Positions 33,993 through 41,967 of a DNA stretch of 64,000 bases are shown here, piece by piece. The DNA lies in contig NC_015275.1 of assembly GCF_000178835.2 (NCBI RefSeq), forward strand, positions 3,749,001-3,813,000. The letters run 5' to 3'. The stretch is from Cellulosilyticum lentocellum DSM 5427 (GTDB lineage: Bacteria > Bacillota > Clostridia > Lachnospirales > Cellulosilyticaceae). Below the pieces are notes generated by a model. It did not search any database and was not told the DNA's origin. It saw only the letters and a list, made by a program, of their open reading frames with translations. Each line of letters starts with the position of its first letter. The first letter of the stretch is position 1. The position numbers and the translations under genes are program-made.

Positions 33993-34811
33993 TTAAGAAA
34001 AATGATGCATTAACCACTTAGCTACACCATCTTCTTCATTGCTTTCTATTACATCTGTTGCCAATTCTCTAAGCTCTGGAACAGCATTGGCTACTGCATA
34101 ACATTCATCTGCTATTTCAAACATAGGTATATCATTCATGGCATCCCCAAAAGCAATCACCCTGTCATACTGAAAGAGTTCTTTTAACTGCTTAATAGCA
34201 TTAGCTTTAGTCGCTTTCTTTGGCAAAATCTCACACCAATACTCTTCTCTATAAAGCTCTTGATGAAATAAGCAGTTATAATGAGGGTGGTCTTTTAATG
34301 CCTCATAAATCGGAAGTAATTCTTCCCTTTCTCCTATGCAAGTAAAATAAAAGACTTCTCCCTCATATAAAGCTTCTACTTGCCCTACTTCTCTAAAACG
34401 CTTATCCCCTCTTCTATTATTTAAATAATAGCGAATACCTTCATTTTCATGCTTTGGTATCCAGCTTACCCTTTCTATCCCCTCTATAAAAGCATATACT
34501 AAAGGGCTTACTTGATAGTGATGTAATAGCTTCTTTATAAACAGTTTTTCTTCTACATTAAACCCACTGGAGGCCATAACCTCTCTTGTTGTGGCATCTA
34601 AAATAAAGGCTCCATTATAAACAATAACAGGTATCTGAGGACTTAAGCCTTCAGCCACTACAGCCGCTGAGATTAAGGATCTTGCTGTAGCATAGGTAAA
34701 GTGCATGCCTTCCTTAATTAGCTCATTAATAACCTTTTTGCTATATTCACTTATTCTATCCTTGGTATTTAATAAAGTGCCATCTAAGTCTGTCACATAT
34801 AATGTCTTCAT
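33993..34811 (-). CDS. HAD-superfamily Cof-type phosphatase
   Basis: The 272-residue protein has motif I YVTDLDGTLLN (nucleophile D8 and general acid D10). Motif II/III is TKANAIKQLKE (K) and motif IV is VIAFGDAMNDIPMFEIA. The IIB (Cof-type) cap lies between them. Such enzymes remove phosphate from sugar phosphates, nucleotides or cofactor precursors such as FMN and PLP in the cytosol. The substrate cannot be inferred. It starts behind AAGGTGGAGG. The CapA-like gene follows 18 bases downstream. Confidence 0.9.
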   Translation of the reverse strand: MKTLYVTDLDGTLLNTKDRISEYSKKVINELIKEGMHFTYATARSLISAAVVAEGLSPQIPVIVYNGAFILDATTREVMASSGFNVEEKLFIKKLLHHYQVSPLVYAFIEGIERVSWIPKHENEGIRYYLNNRRGDKRFREVGQVEALYEGEVFYFTCIGEREELLPIYEALKDHPHYNCLFHQELYREEYWCEILPKKATKANAIKQLKELFQYDRVIAFGDAMNDIPMFEIADECYAVANAVPELRELATDVIESNEEDGVAKWLMHHFS

Positions 34812-34843
34812 TCCTCCACCTTCCTTATCTATAAGTATATCAA

Positions 34844-34888
34844 AAACTAAAATCCTAGAACATGATTGATGCTTATGCCCTAGGATTA
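34844..34888 (-). terminator. Terminator of the basic-tail protein gene
   Basis: AATCCTAG (34851-34858) pairs with CTAGGATT (34880-34887). On the minus strand it is followed by TTAGTTTTTG. It is a moderate hairpin with a 21-base loop. Confidence 0.6.
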
Positions 34889-34901
34889 GTTAAATGGTTA
34901 T

Positions 34902-35462
34902 TTATTTCATTTTACTACTAAAGCTTTTAGTAGCATTATTTCTTGTACTATTTCTGTTTGAATGCTTTTTGTCTGAACTACTTTTTTCTGCGCGATTACT
35001 TTTAGCGTTACTTCTTGAATCATGATTACTTGACTTATTTTTTTGAGTCAATTTCTTTTTATCTTTTTTAGGATTCGGTGCAATACCAAAGCTCTTGCTT
35101 ACATTTTTATCATGCGTTTCTGGTTTATCGAGTAATGTTCTTTTTAATTTAATAATGTGCTTTTCTGCTGAACTCACTGTCCATTGTCTATCAATGGTTC
35201 TTACTTCAATACCTGTTTCTTCATAAAGCTTTTCATAAAGGGCTTTACAAGTTGCTACTGCGTTAGCTACTTGTTTATTCTCATTTACCTTGTTCATTTT
35301 TCTTTTCTTAATAAACTGAGCTGCTTCCTGCTCTGTTTTAAATAAACGGTTATTCGCAATGCTTTGTTCCTTTTGAGCCGAACCTACTTTACACAGAGAA
35401 GAGATTTCTTCTTTTTTCTTTACTTCACAACGAAGTATTTTTTCACCAATTACACAGTACAT
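34902..35462 (-). CDS. Unrecognised cytosolic protein with a Lys/Ser/Asn-rich tail
   Basis: I do not recognise this 186-residue protein. Residues 1-120 look folded (MYCVIGEKILRCEVKK, then a helical part with FKTEQEAAQFIKKRK). The tail from about 125 to the end is low-complexity, very basic and rich in Ser and Asn (KNKSSNHDSRSNAKSNRAEK), with no signal peptide or membrane helix. Such tails often bind nucleic acid, which is only a guess. The gene lies downstream of truA on the same strand, 76 bases after its stop, and has its own terminator. Base use is ordinary for the window. Confidence 0.65.
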   Translation of the reverse strand: MYCVIGEKILRCEVKKKEEISSLCKVGSAQKEQSIANNRLFKTEQEAAQFIKKRKMNKVNENKQVANAVATCKALYEKLYEETGIEVRTIDRQWTVSSAEKHIIKLKRTLLDKPETHDKNVSKSFGIAPNPKKDKKKLTQKNKSSNHDSRSNAKSNRAEKSSSDKKHSNRNSTRNNATKSFSSKMK

Positions 35463-35538
35463 TCTTTTTTCCTTTACATAAAATTGATAAGTATGGCTTA
35501 TAACTTTTATGACCTTTCTTTTAGGTTTGATTTATTTA

Positions 35539-36276
35539 TTAATATTTTACTTCTACTAGTGAAAGGGCTTTTGGCTTGGCCATAGGATAGCCTGTTGCTC
35601 TTTGTTTTTTATCCATGACTTCCTGAGTTTGCTGAGCTGTTATCGTTCCTTTCCCTGCTTCAACGATTGCACCAATAATCATTCTTGGCATATGCAATAA
35701 GAAGTCATCTGCTGTTACGCGAATCTGAAGGATATCCCCTTTTTGGATGATTTCAATTTCGTTAATGGTTTGCATCGTTGATTTGCCATTGGGTTTTAAA
35801 CTTGTAAAGCTTTGAAAATCGTGGGTACCTTTAAAAACAGCCGCTACTTCGTTCATACTTTTCAGGTCAAAGTTCTCAGACATATGATGCACATATTTTC
35901 TATTAAAGACATTTCTTTGAGCACCACAATTAATGGTATACTCATAAGTCTTGGCTTTGACATTATAACGTGCATGGAAGCGCTCATCTACTTCTTCTAT
36001 GCTTTTTACCACAATGTCCTCAGGTAAAAATTCATACAAATAATCTAACATACACGCTGTACTTAAAGTACACTCCGTTTTAAAACTAGCTACATAATTT
36101 TCTGCATGAACACCTACATCTGTGCGGTCACAGCCAATAATCTCTACTTGCTCCTCTGTCATTTTCTCAAGAACTGCTTCGATTTTTGCTTGCACCGTAA
36201 GATCTGTATCTCTTTGGAGTTGAAAACCCTTATAACGACTGCCATCATACTGAATAACGATTTTAAAATTTCTCAT
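35539..36276 (-). CDS. truA: tRNA pseudouridine(38-40) synthase TruA
   Basis: The 245-residue protein has the family start IQYDGSRYKGFQLQ. The catalytic loop is CDRTDVGVHAENYV, with the nucleophile Asp at D53. KTYEYTINCG and FTSLKPNGKST follow, and DFLLHMPRMIIGAIVEAGKG closes the fold. The family normally has GRTD; here the residue before R is D, a small deviation. It isomerises uridines at tRNA positions 38-40 in the anticodon arm. It is not in a ribosomal-protein operon, where clostridia often carry a truA, so it may be a second copy. That needs the rest of the genome. Confidence 0.9.
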   Translation of the reverse strand: MRNFKIVIQYDGSRYKGFQLQRDTDLTVQAKIEAVLEKMTEEQVEIIGCDRTDVGVHAENYVASFKTECTLSTACMLDYLYEFLPEDIVVKSIEEVDERFHARYNVKAKTYEYTINCGAQRNVFNRKYVHHMSENFDLKSMNEVAAVFKGTHDFQSFTSLKPNGKSTMQTINEIEIIQKGDILQIRVTADDFLLHMPRMIIGAIVEAGKGTITAQQTQEVMDKKQRATGYPMAKPKALSLVEVKY

Positions 36277-36404
36277 TCAATTTACCTATATGCTTTCTTT
36301 TTGAATAAATGCTAGGCTACTAAAATAATCTTTTACCTACCTATCATTAGCTTCATTTATTATAACACTGATTTTAATATTTAGATATATGACAAAAAAG
36401 GCGA

Positions 36405-36527
36405 TTACCTCTCTGAATAATAGCCATCAAAAAAGAGCACCATGAAGCCATTTATAGTTTCACAATACTCTTCAATATTTGTTATCTTTCCTTCATAATG
36501 CTTTTGCAAATACAGCAAAGATTTTTG
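36405..36527 (-). pseudogene. Possible small coding remnant
   Basis: On the minus strand a 40-codon stretch stays open with protein-like composition (KITNIEEYCETINGFMVLFF, then a tail ending YYSER) and a proper stop. There is no ATG near its upstream end and no ribosome site. It could be the tail of a decayed gene or chance. It lies in the 298-base gap between truA and the PrsA-like gene. A GGTAGG/CCTACC hairpin (36530-36566) also lies there and may end the PrsA-like transcript weakly. Confidence 0.2.
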
Positions 36528-36574
36528 CTAGAGGTAGGATTTATAATTATACTAGCCACCTACCCCTCATAATA

Positions 36575-37909
36575 TTAAAGCTTATTTATGACATCCTCAT
36601 ATTTCTCAATAGTCATCTCTTTGCCCCATTCATCTAATTGACTATAAATAAATTCAGTTGCTTTTTCAGAAATGATAATGTTTTTAAGGTCTTCTTTTAT
36701 TTCTTCTAACAGCACCTTATAAGCTTCTTTATGTACATTTAAAACTTTTATTAAATGCCAACCAAATTGGGTTTTAACTGGGTTTGATACTTGCCCTTCT
36801 TCTAAAGTCTTCGCTCCATCTAAGAAGTCCTGATCATAATAACTTGAATCATATGCGATATAACCTAGTTCTCCTCCAGTATCTTTAGTCCCGTCTGTAC
36901 CATACTTTTTAGCAAGCTCTGCAAAGCTTGTACCTTTATCATATTCTGCTTTAATAGCCTTAGCTTCTTCCTCCGTTGCAACTAAAATATGTGCCATTTC
37001 AGCACCTGGTGGCATTGTATAGTTTCCACTATTGCTCTCATAATATGCCTTAATTTCAGCATCGGTAACAGGGATGTTCTTACTAATGTATTTAGCAACA
37101 TTGGAAATCGTTAGACTATCTTTAATCTGAGTTTTATAACCTTCTGTTGTTAAGCCACTATTTACTAAAGCTTTTTCAAATTCTGCTGCTGTCTCATAAT
37201 CTTCCTTAGTTTTGTTAAATTCATTATTTACTTCTGTCACTGTAGGCTCTAACTTAAGTTCTCTTCCCTTAATGAGTGCCACTTTGTTCTTAATAATATA
37301 ATCAACAAGCTCTCCCTTGCGCTGCTCCATATACTGTTTAGCTTCCTCTGTTTCAAAAAAGCTATCATCGTATTGGTATTGATATTGAAGCATCATCATT
37401 TCATAATCTAATTGAGTCAATATCTCTTTTGCTGTTATCGTTAAGTCACCCACTTTAGCTACTACTGCATGGCCCGTAATACCTGGCGTAATCGCTACTG
37501 TATTGTCTTTAGCAAGCCATTTAACTTCTACATTAAGTAGTTCTCCAATATATTTAACAGGTACAAACAGACGACCGTCTTGCATAATTGGCTTAGTATC
37601 CATTTCTTTAGTTTTTCCATCTACTATCATTGTGGTTTGTCCCACCGTTAAAAGCACCTTCATATTGTCTTTCATAATAGTAGCCGTTCCAGATACTTGG
37701 TCCCATTCTACCTGAGCGCCAAGCTCTTCACTAATAAAACGCAGTGGTACTAAGGTACGATTATTACTATCAATGAAAGGGGCTACATCTTTAAAAACTA
37801 CATTTTCGTTATTAATCGTAACACTTACTGGTTTCTGTGCCATAACAGCTCCTGATGGTATTGCCACCAACATTCCTAAAAGTATAGCTAACATCTTCCT
37901 TGCTTTCAT
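36575..37909 (-). CDS. Exported PrsA/SurA-like foldase with copper-amine-oxidase-N domain
   Basis: The 444-residue protein has a signal peptide (MKARKMLAILLGMLVAIPSG, cleaved after MAQ). A copper amine oxidase N-terminal domain spans about 27-145 (NRTLVPLRFISEELGAQVEW). A SurA_N-like helical chaperone part covers about 150-285. A parvulin rotamase domain runs about 297-390 (EMAHILVATEEEA, then SFAELAKKYGTDG, then GELGYI, then QFGWHLIKV). It should fold secreted proteins outside the membrane. Ordinary PrsA is a lipoprotein, but here no lipobox cysteine is present and the stalk domain may hold it in the wall instead. It is a single gene behind GGAGGAAAA. Family call strong, anchoring inferred. 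Confidence 0.88.
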   Translation of the reverse strand: MKARKMLAILLGMLVAIPSGAVMAQKPVSVTINNENVVFKDVAPFIDSNNRTLVPLRFISEELGAQVEWDQVSGTATIMKDNMKVLLTVGQTTMIVDGKTKEMDTKPIMQDGRLFVPVKYIGELLNVEVKWLAKDNTVAITPGITGHAVVAKVGDLTITAKEILTQLDYEMMMLQYQYQYDDSFFETEEAKQYMEQRKGELVDYIIKNKVALIKGRELKLEPTVTEVNNEFNKTKEDYETAAEFEKALVNSGLTTEGYKTQIKDSLTISNVAKYISKNIPVTDAEIKAYYESNSGNYTMPPGAEMAHILVATEEEAKAIKAEYDKGTSFAELAKKYGTDGTKDTGGELGYIAYDSSYYDQDFLDGAKTLEEGQVSNPVKTQFGWHLIKVLNVHKEAYKVLLEEIKEDLKNIIISEKATEFIYSQLDEWGKEMTIEKYEDVINKL

Positions 37910-38053
37910 CTTTTTCCTCCTTTTTATAAATAACCCTAGAAAAAATGATTAAAACCTTCGCATTTTAAAGATAATTCATTATAGCATAATCTCATTTGTG
38001 CATTTCATTTTGTTCGTAAGTTGTTATTTTTATTGGAGTAAAAAGAAATAATG

Positions 38054-38082
38054 TTGTATATTTTATTATTTTGACATATGAT
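38054..38082 (+). promoter_or_regulatory. Promoter of the queT-queF operon
   Basis: TTGTAT (38054-38059) and TATGAT (38077-38082) are 17 bases apart. Transcription would start near 38090, just before the riboswitch. Confidence 0.6.
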
Positions 38083-38106
38083 ATAAGGGTACGCCTTAAA
38101 TTAATA

Positions 38107-38146
38107 AGACAGTTCGAGACCATCCTGTCTAAAAACAAAACTAGGG
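38107..38146 (+). ncRNA. preQ1 class I riboswitch
   Basis: AGACAG (38107-38112) pairs with CTGTCT (38125-38130) to form P1. The loop contains TTCGAGACCATC, and an A-rich tail (AAAAACAAAACTAGGG) follows, able to form the H-type pseudoknot. This matches the compact preQ1-I consensus (stem, TTC...CAC/ATCC loop, AAAAAACTA tail). It lies 43 bases before the start of queT. A short ACAAC/GTTGT hairpin (38147-38163) follows. The GGAGGTG site is about 20 bases further on. Translation control is more likely than termination because no terminator is seen. Confidence 0.85.
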
Positions 38147-38188
38147 ACAACTTATGTTGTTGTGAATTTAATTTGGAGGTGAACGTTT

Positions 38189-38692
38189 ATGAATATGACA
38201 AACTTAAGTAAAACACAAAAATTAGTTTTTTCTTCTATGCTCATGGCGCTTTATATCGTCATTTTGTATTTTACGCAAAGCTTTTCTTTTGGGGCTTATC
38301 AAATCCGTATTGCTACCAGTATGTACGCCCTATCATATTTCTTTCCGTTCCTAGTTTTCCCACTTGGTCTCGCCAATTTTATTGCTAATGCCCTTTTTGG
38401 TGGCTTAGGTCTTCTTGATATGATTGGAGGCCTTACTGTTGGCATCGTTACAACCTACTCTATTGTCCTTATTAAACAAGGTAATCTTAATAAATGGCTC
38501 ATTGCCCTACCTATTATTTTAGTCCCAGGATTAGGTGTCTCTATTTGGCTTTCTTATCTTTTAAATCTGCCATATACTGCACTAGCTATGAGCTTATGTA
38601 TTGGGCAAATCATCCCTGCACTTGTAGGCGTACTTTTGGTAAAAACATTAGCACCTATTATTTGTAAAACACAAAAGGAGAATTTAGTATGA
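38189..38692 (+). CDS. queT: Queuosine precursor ECF-type transporter QueT
   Basis: The 167-residue protein is almost entirely hydrophobic, with five to six membrane helices. The opening [20 protein letters not shown], then [19 protein letters not shown] and [21 protein letters not shown], is the QueT (substrate-binding S component) pattern. It should take up preQ0 or preQ1 with an energy-coupling module encoded elsewhere. The preQ1 riboswitch directly upstream and queF overlapping downstream (ATGA) support the call. It starts at 38189 behind GGAGGTG. Confidence 0.9.
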   Translation: MNMTNLSKTQKLVFSSMLMALYIVILYFTQSFSFGAYQIRIATSMYALSYFFPFLVFPLGLANFIANALFGGLGLLDMIGGLTVGIVTTYSIVLIKQGNLNKWLIALPIILVPGLGVSIWLSYLLNLPYTALAMSLCIGQIIPALVGVLLVKTLAPIICKTQKENLV

Positions 38693-39186
38693 GTAGTAGA
38701 ACAAAAGAGGAATTAAACGGTGTAACCCATTTAGGTAATCAAAAGGTAGCCTACCGAGATAATTATGCCCCAGAGGTCTTAGAAACTTTTATTAATAAAC
38801 ACCCTGATAATGATTATTTCGTTAAATTTAACTGTCCAGAATTTACAAGCTTATGTCCGATTACTGGTCAACCTGACTTTGCAACTATTTATATTTCTTA
38901 TGTACCAGGTCCTCGTATGGTAGAAAGTAAATCCCTTAAGCTCTACCTTTTCAGTTTTAGAAATCATGGTGATTTTCATGAGGATTGTATTAATACTATT
39001 ATGAAAGACCTTATTAAGCTAATGGACCCTAAATACATAGAGGTATGGGGTAAATTCACTCCAAGAGGTGGGATTTCTATAGACCCTTATTGTAATTATG
39101 GGAAGCCTGGGACTAAATGGGAAGCTGTTGCTTTTGACCGACTAACCCATCATGATTTATACCCTGAAAAAGTAGATAATCGCTAA
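38689..39186 (+). CDS. queF: NADPH-dependent 7-cyano-7-deazaguanine (preQ0) reductase QueF
   Basis: The 165-residue protein is the short unimodular QueF. The catalytic cysteine is C56 in [15 protein letters not shown], which also holds the aspartate used as proton donor (D63). The NADPH/substrate motif [20 protein letters not shown] follows. It reduces preQ0 to preQ1 with two NADPH. The gene overlaps queT by four bases and is under the same preQ1 riboswitch. The following gene, queC, which makes preQ0, is dead (39197-39391). The enzyme may therefore now act on imported preQ0. Confidence 0.95.
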   Translation: MSSRTKEELNGVTHLGNQKVAYRDNYAPEVLETFINKHPDNDYFVKFNCPEFTSLCPITGQPDFATIYISYVPGPRMVESKSLKLYLFSFRNHGDFHEDCINTIMKDLIKLMDPKYIEVWGKFTPRGGISIDPYCNYGKPGTKWEAVAFDRLTHHDLYPEKVDNR

Positions 39187-39196
39187 TAGGAAAGAT

Positions 39197-39391
39197 GTGC
39201 TCTGTATAAAATCAATAGTTTTATTTAGTGGTGGCATCGACAGTACAACTTGTCTTGCCCTAGCTATAGAAAATTTCAGTAAGGAAAATGTAACTCCATT
39301 ATCTATAACTTATGGATAAAAATATAGCAAAGCATTAGCCGCTTATAATACTTATCCTGATTGTAGTCAGGCTATAAATAAAAGCTATTAA
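39197..39391 (+). pseudogene. queC: queC remnant with internal stop and large deletion
   Basis: In one frame from a GTG at 39197 (behind AGGAAAG) comes KSIVLFSGGIDSTTCLALAI, the PP-loop ATPase start of 7-cyano-7-deazaguanine synthase. Then come ITYG and a TAA (39317-39319) where Gln is expected. The frame goes on without a shift to KYSKALAAYNTYPDCSQAI, which matches the later YPDC part of QueC, and stops at 39389-39391. The bulk of the protein (about 100 residues between, and the zinc-binding C-terminus) is missing. QueC makes preQ0 from carboxy-deazaguanine. The remnant is in the right operon position after queF, so it decayed in place. Confidence 0.85.
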
Positions 39392-39433
39392 ACTTATGAT
39401 AAGCATATAAAAGATTGATTATTTTAAAACATT

Positions 39434-39462
39434 TTGACAAATATATAAAATTAGTATATTAT
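39434..39462 (+). promoter_or_regulatory. Promoter of the beta-lysine operon
   Basis: Perfect TTGACA (39434-39439) and TATTAT (39457-39462), 17 bases apart. This sets a start near 39470 and a leader of about 295 bases. Confidence 0.8.
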
Positions 39463-39469
39463 ATAAATA

Positions 39470-39763
39470 TAAATAAAATATATTGTGAATTAAGTAGTCC
39501 GGAGTAGTTTAATGAGTGAGCCTATTTACGTACATGAATATGTGTGGAAATATGTAAACCATTGGTTAAAAACGAAATGCCTACTGAAAAACAATAGTTT
39601 TACCTATTATTAGAACTGGGGCTTGCATAGGGTCATACGGTCATATGCTATACTATACATTGTGTGGTATAAAGCGAGCTATGTTGCGAAGCTTAGGCAC
39701 TCTAACTCTGATTAATTCAGAGTTAGAGTGCTTTTTTATTTGCCCCCAAGAAAGGAGTAATAA
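39470..39763 (+). promoter_or_regulatory. Structured attenuator-type leader of the beta-lysine operon
   Basis: A long leader runs from the promoter to ablA and ends at a terminator (39697-39737). Visible pairings are AGTAG (39503-39507) with CTACT (39581-39585), a TTTACGTA/TATGTAAA hairpin, ACC-ATT-GGT, GCATA/TATGC, and TATAC/GTATA. TGCCTA (39578-39583) can instead pair with TAGGCA (39694-39699), which overlaps the terminator base and would offer a switch. I see no lysine riboswitch core, no T-box motif and no coding leader rich in lysine. The class is not recognised. Confidence 0.6.
39697..39737 (+). terminator. Leader terminator ahead of ablA
   Basis: A perfect 14-bp stem (39697-39710 with 39718-39731, GCACTCTAACTCTG) over a seven-base loop, followed by TTTTTT. 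It lies 27 bases before the ablA start, so the operon must be controlled by read-through. Confidence 0.92.
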
Positions 39764-41077
39764 ATGAATGAAAAAATATGTATCACTAAAGAGTATATGT
39801 CAAATGATCATATCTCAGAAACTCTTATGGAAAAGTGGTGTGACTGGCAATGGCAAGTCAAGAATACTATTCGTAAAGTCGAAACTGTTGAAATGATTTT
39901 AGGTATTACCTTTTCTGATTCACAAAAATTTGACATTGAAAGAACTCTTGCTCAATTCCCTATGGCTATTTCACCTTATTATTTATCTCTAGTCGATATA
40001 CATAATTATGACAATGATCCTATTTTTAAGCAATGTTTTCCAAGTGTTCTAGAACTTAATATTTCTCCGTGCGATATGTCGGACCCCCTTCATGAAGAAG
40101 TAGATAGTCCAGCACCTTGTATTACTCATCGTTATCCAGATCGAGTACTTTTTCATGTGAGTAATGTATGTGGCATGTATTGTAGGCATTGTACACGTAA
40201 AAGAAAAGTAGGTGATTTAGATTCTATCCCTTCTAAAGAGTCACTTCTACAAGGCATTGAATACATTAAAAACACACCAGTCATACGTGATGTTTTATTG
40301 TCAGGTGGAGATCCGTTCTTACTCTCAGATACAATGATAGATTGGTTACTTAAAGAAATAACTGCCATTGATCATGTAGAAGTCGTACGTATAGGCACTA
40401 GGACACCCGTTGTCCTACCATTCAGAATTACCGATGAATTAGTTTCTATTCTTAAAAAATATGATAATATTTGGCTTAATACACATTTTAATCATTCTCG
40501 TGAAATGACAACTGAGGCAGGTGCCGCTTTAAAGAAACTCAAATTAGCAGGTATTCCATTAGGTAACCAATCTGTTCTTTTGAAAGGCATTAATGATTGT
40601 ACATACATTATGAAAGATTTACTTCATAAGCTTATATTAAATGGTGTACGTCCTTATTACCTTTACCAATGTGACTTATCTGAAGGATTAGAACATTTTC
40701 GTACCAATATAGGCACAGGTATTGAAATCATGGAAAATCTAAGAGGTCATACAAGCGGGTTTGCCATTCCTACCTATGTGATTGATGCGCCTGGGGGTGG
40801 GGGGAAGATTCCCGTTATGCCTAATTACCTTGTTTCATGGTCAAGTAATAAAGTTGTCCTTAGAAATTATGAAGGAGTCATAACGACTTATCAAATGCCT
40901 ATAAATGATAATACGTCAAGTTGTGATTTAAATTGTGAAGCGTGCCACCTACAGCGTAATCATGATACACCATGTAAGCAATATCAGAGTATTGGCATTG
41001 CTAAATTATTATGTGACTATGAAGAAGACTATACACTTATTCCAGAAAAATTATTACGTCATTCAAGGAGGGAATAA
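39764..41077 (+). CDS. ablA: Lysine 2,3-aminomutase
   Basis: The 437-residue radical SAM enzyme has the cluster motif CGMYCRHC (C136, C140, C143). [10 protein letters not shown] follows. The PLP lysine is K348 in [13 protein letters not shown], and a C-terminal zinc-type cysteine set is [10 protein letters not shown]. It converts L-lysine to L-beta-lysine using S-adenosylmethionine, a 4Fe-4S cluster and PLP. The next gene acetylates beta-lysine, so the purpose is N-epsilon-acetyl-beta-lysine, a compatible solute, rather than lysine fermentation. It is also called kamA. Start ATG behind AAAGGAG, first gene after the leader terminator. Confidence 0.93.
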   Translation: MNEKICITKEYMSNDHISETLMEKWCDWQWQVKNTIRKVETVEMILGITFSDSQKFDIERTLAQFPMAISPYYLSLVDIHNYDNDPIFKQCFPSVLELNISPCDMSDPLHEEVDSPAPCITHRYPDRVLFHVSNVCGMYCRHCTRKRKVGDLDSIPSKESLLQGIEYIKNTPVIRDVLLSGGDPFLLSDTMIDWLLKEITAIDHVEVVRIGTRTPVVLPFRITDELVSILKKYDNIWLNTHFNHSREMTTEAGAALKKLKLAGIPLGNQSVLLKGINDCTYIMKDLLHKLILNGVRPYYLYQCDLSEGLEHFRTNIGTGIEIMENLRGHTSGFAIPTYVIDAPGGGGKIPVMPNYLVSWSSNKVVLRNYEGVITTYQMPINDNTSSCDLNCEACHLQRNHDTPCKQYQSIGIAKLLCDYEEDYTLIPEKLLRHSRRE

Positions 41078-41079
41078 AT

Positions 41080-41934
41080 ATGAACTCTAGTTTTTTTAAT
41101 TCCTCAGATGTTATTGAAACACATAGGCACTCCCTTATTCATCATGGTCCTCAGAATAAACGGGTTTACGTGATGCACCTAGATCCTCAAGATATGCCAG
41201 CCATAATAGATGAGCTTGAAGAACTGGCTACAACTAACCATTATACAAAAATGATTTATAAGGTCCCAAAACCTTTTAAAGCGGATTTTTCTAAGCGTGG
41301 ATATAAGCAAGAAGGATCTATCCCAAAGTATTTTAGTGCTATTGAAACCTGTTGTTATATGTGCCATTATCTTGATGCTAGACGCAAACAGATAAAAGAT
41401 ATTGATCAAGTTACAGATGTACTTAGGAAATCACTTCACCAAACTTCACTCAATATTTCATTAAAATTACAATCACCTTTTACTATTAAGATATTAGATA
41501 CTTCTCATACTTTTGCAATGGCAGAACTTTACCGTCAAGTATTCAGCTCTTATCCTTTTCCTATTTTTGATAAAACGTATTTAGAAGAAACAATGTTAAA
41601 AAACATTATCTATTTTGGTCTATTTAATAAAAATCAATTAGTTGGTGTTGCATCTTGTGAAACAGACTTATCAACTAAAACAAGTGAAATGACGGATTTT
41701 GCAATTCATCCAGATTATAGAGGACATCAGTTTGCCTTGCATTTATTGCAGGAGATGGAAATACATATGAGGATGTTAGGTATTCAAACAGTCTATACAA
41801 TTGCCCGTGCAAATTCATATGGTATGAATATTACTTTTACTAAGCAAGGTTATTGTTACGGTGGGCTACTTAGGAATAATACACACATCGGTGGGCAACT
41901 TGAAAGCATGAATGTCTGGTATAAAATGATTTAA
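41080..41934 (+). CDS. ablB: Putative beta-lysine N-acetyltransferase
   Basis: The 284-residue protein has a C-terminal GNAT domain (about 145-275) with DFAIHPDYRGHQFALHLLQ as the acetyl-CoA loop, and TIARANSYGMNITFTKQGY. The N-terminal half is characteristic of AblB. It should transfer an acetyl group from acetyl-CoA to the epsilon-amino group of beta-lysine, giving an osmolyte that accumulates in the cytosol. It starts three bases after the ablA stop behind AAGGAGGG, the usual ablA-ablB pair. An importer for the likely substrate follows. Confidence 0.9.
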   Translation: MNSSFFNSSDVIETHRHSLIHHGPQNKRVYVMHLDPQDMPAIIDELEELATTNHYTKMIYKVPKPFKADFSKRGYKQEGSIPKYFSAIETCCYMCHYLDARRKQIKDIDQVTDVLRKSLHQTSLNISLKLQSPFTIKILDTSHTFAMAELYRQVFSSYPFPIFDKTYLEETMLKNIIYFGLFNKNQLVGVASCETDLSTKTSEMTDFAIHPDYRGHQFALHLLQEMEIHMRMLGIQTVYTIARANSYGMNITFTKQGYCYGGLLRNNTHIGGQLESMNVWYKMI

Positions 41935-41967
41935 TTTTATTAACTTAATTAACTAAAGGAGGATTTT

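Noticed and set aside
39470-39763. Lysine riboswitch or T-box in the ablA leader
   Set aside because: The conserved L-box core (GCCGAAG-type segments) and the T-box sequence (TGGNACCGCG) are both absent.
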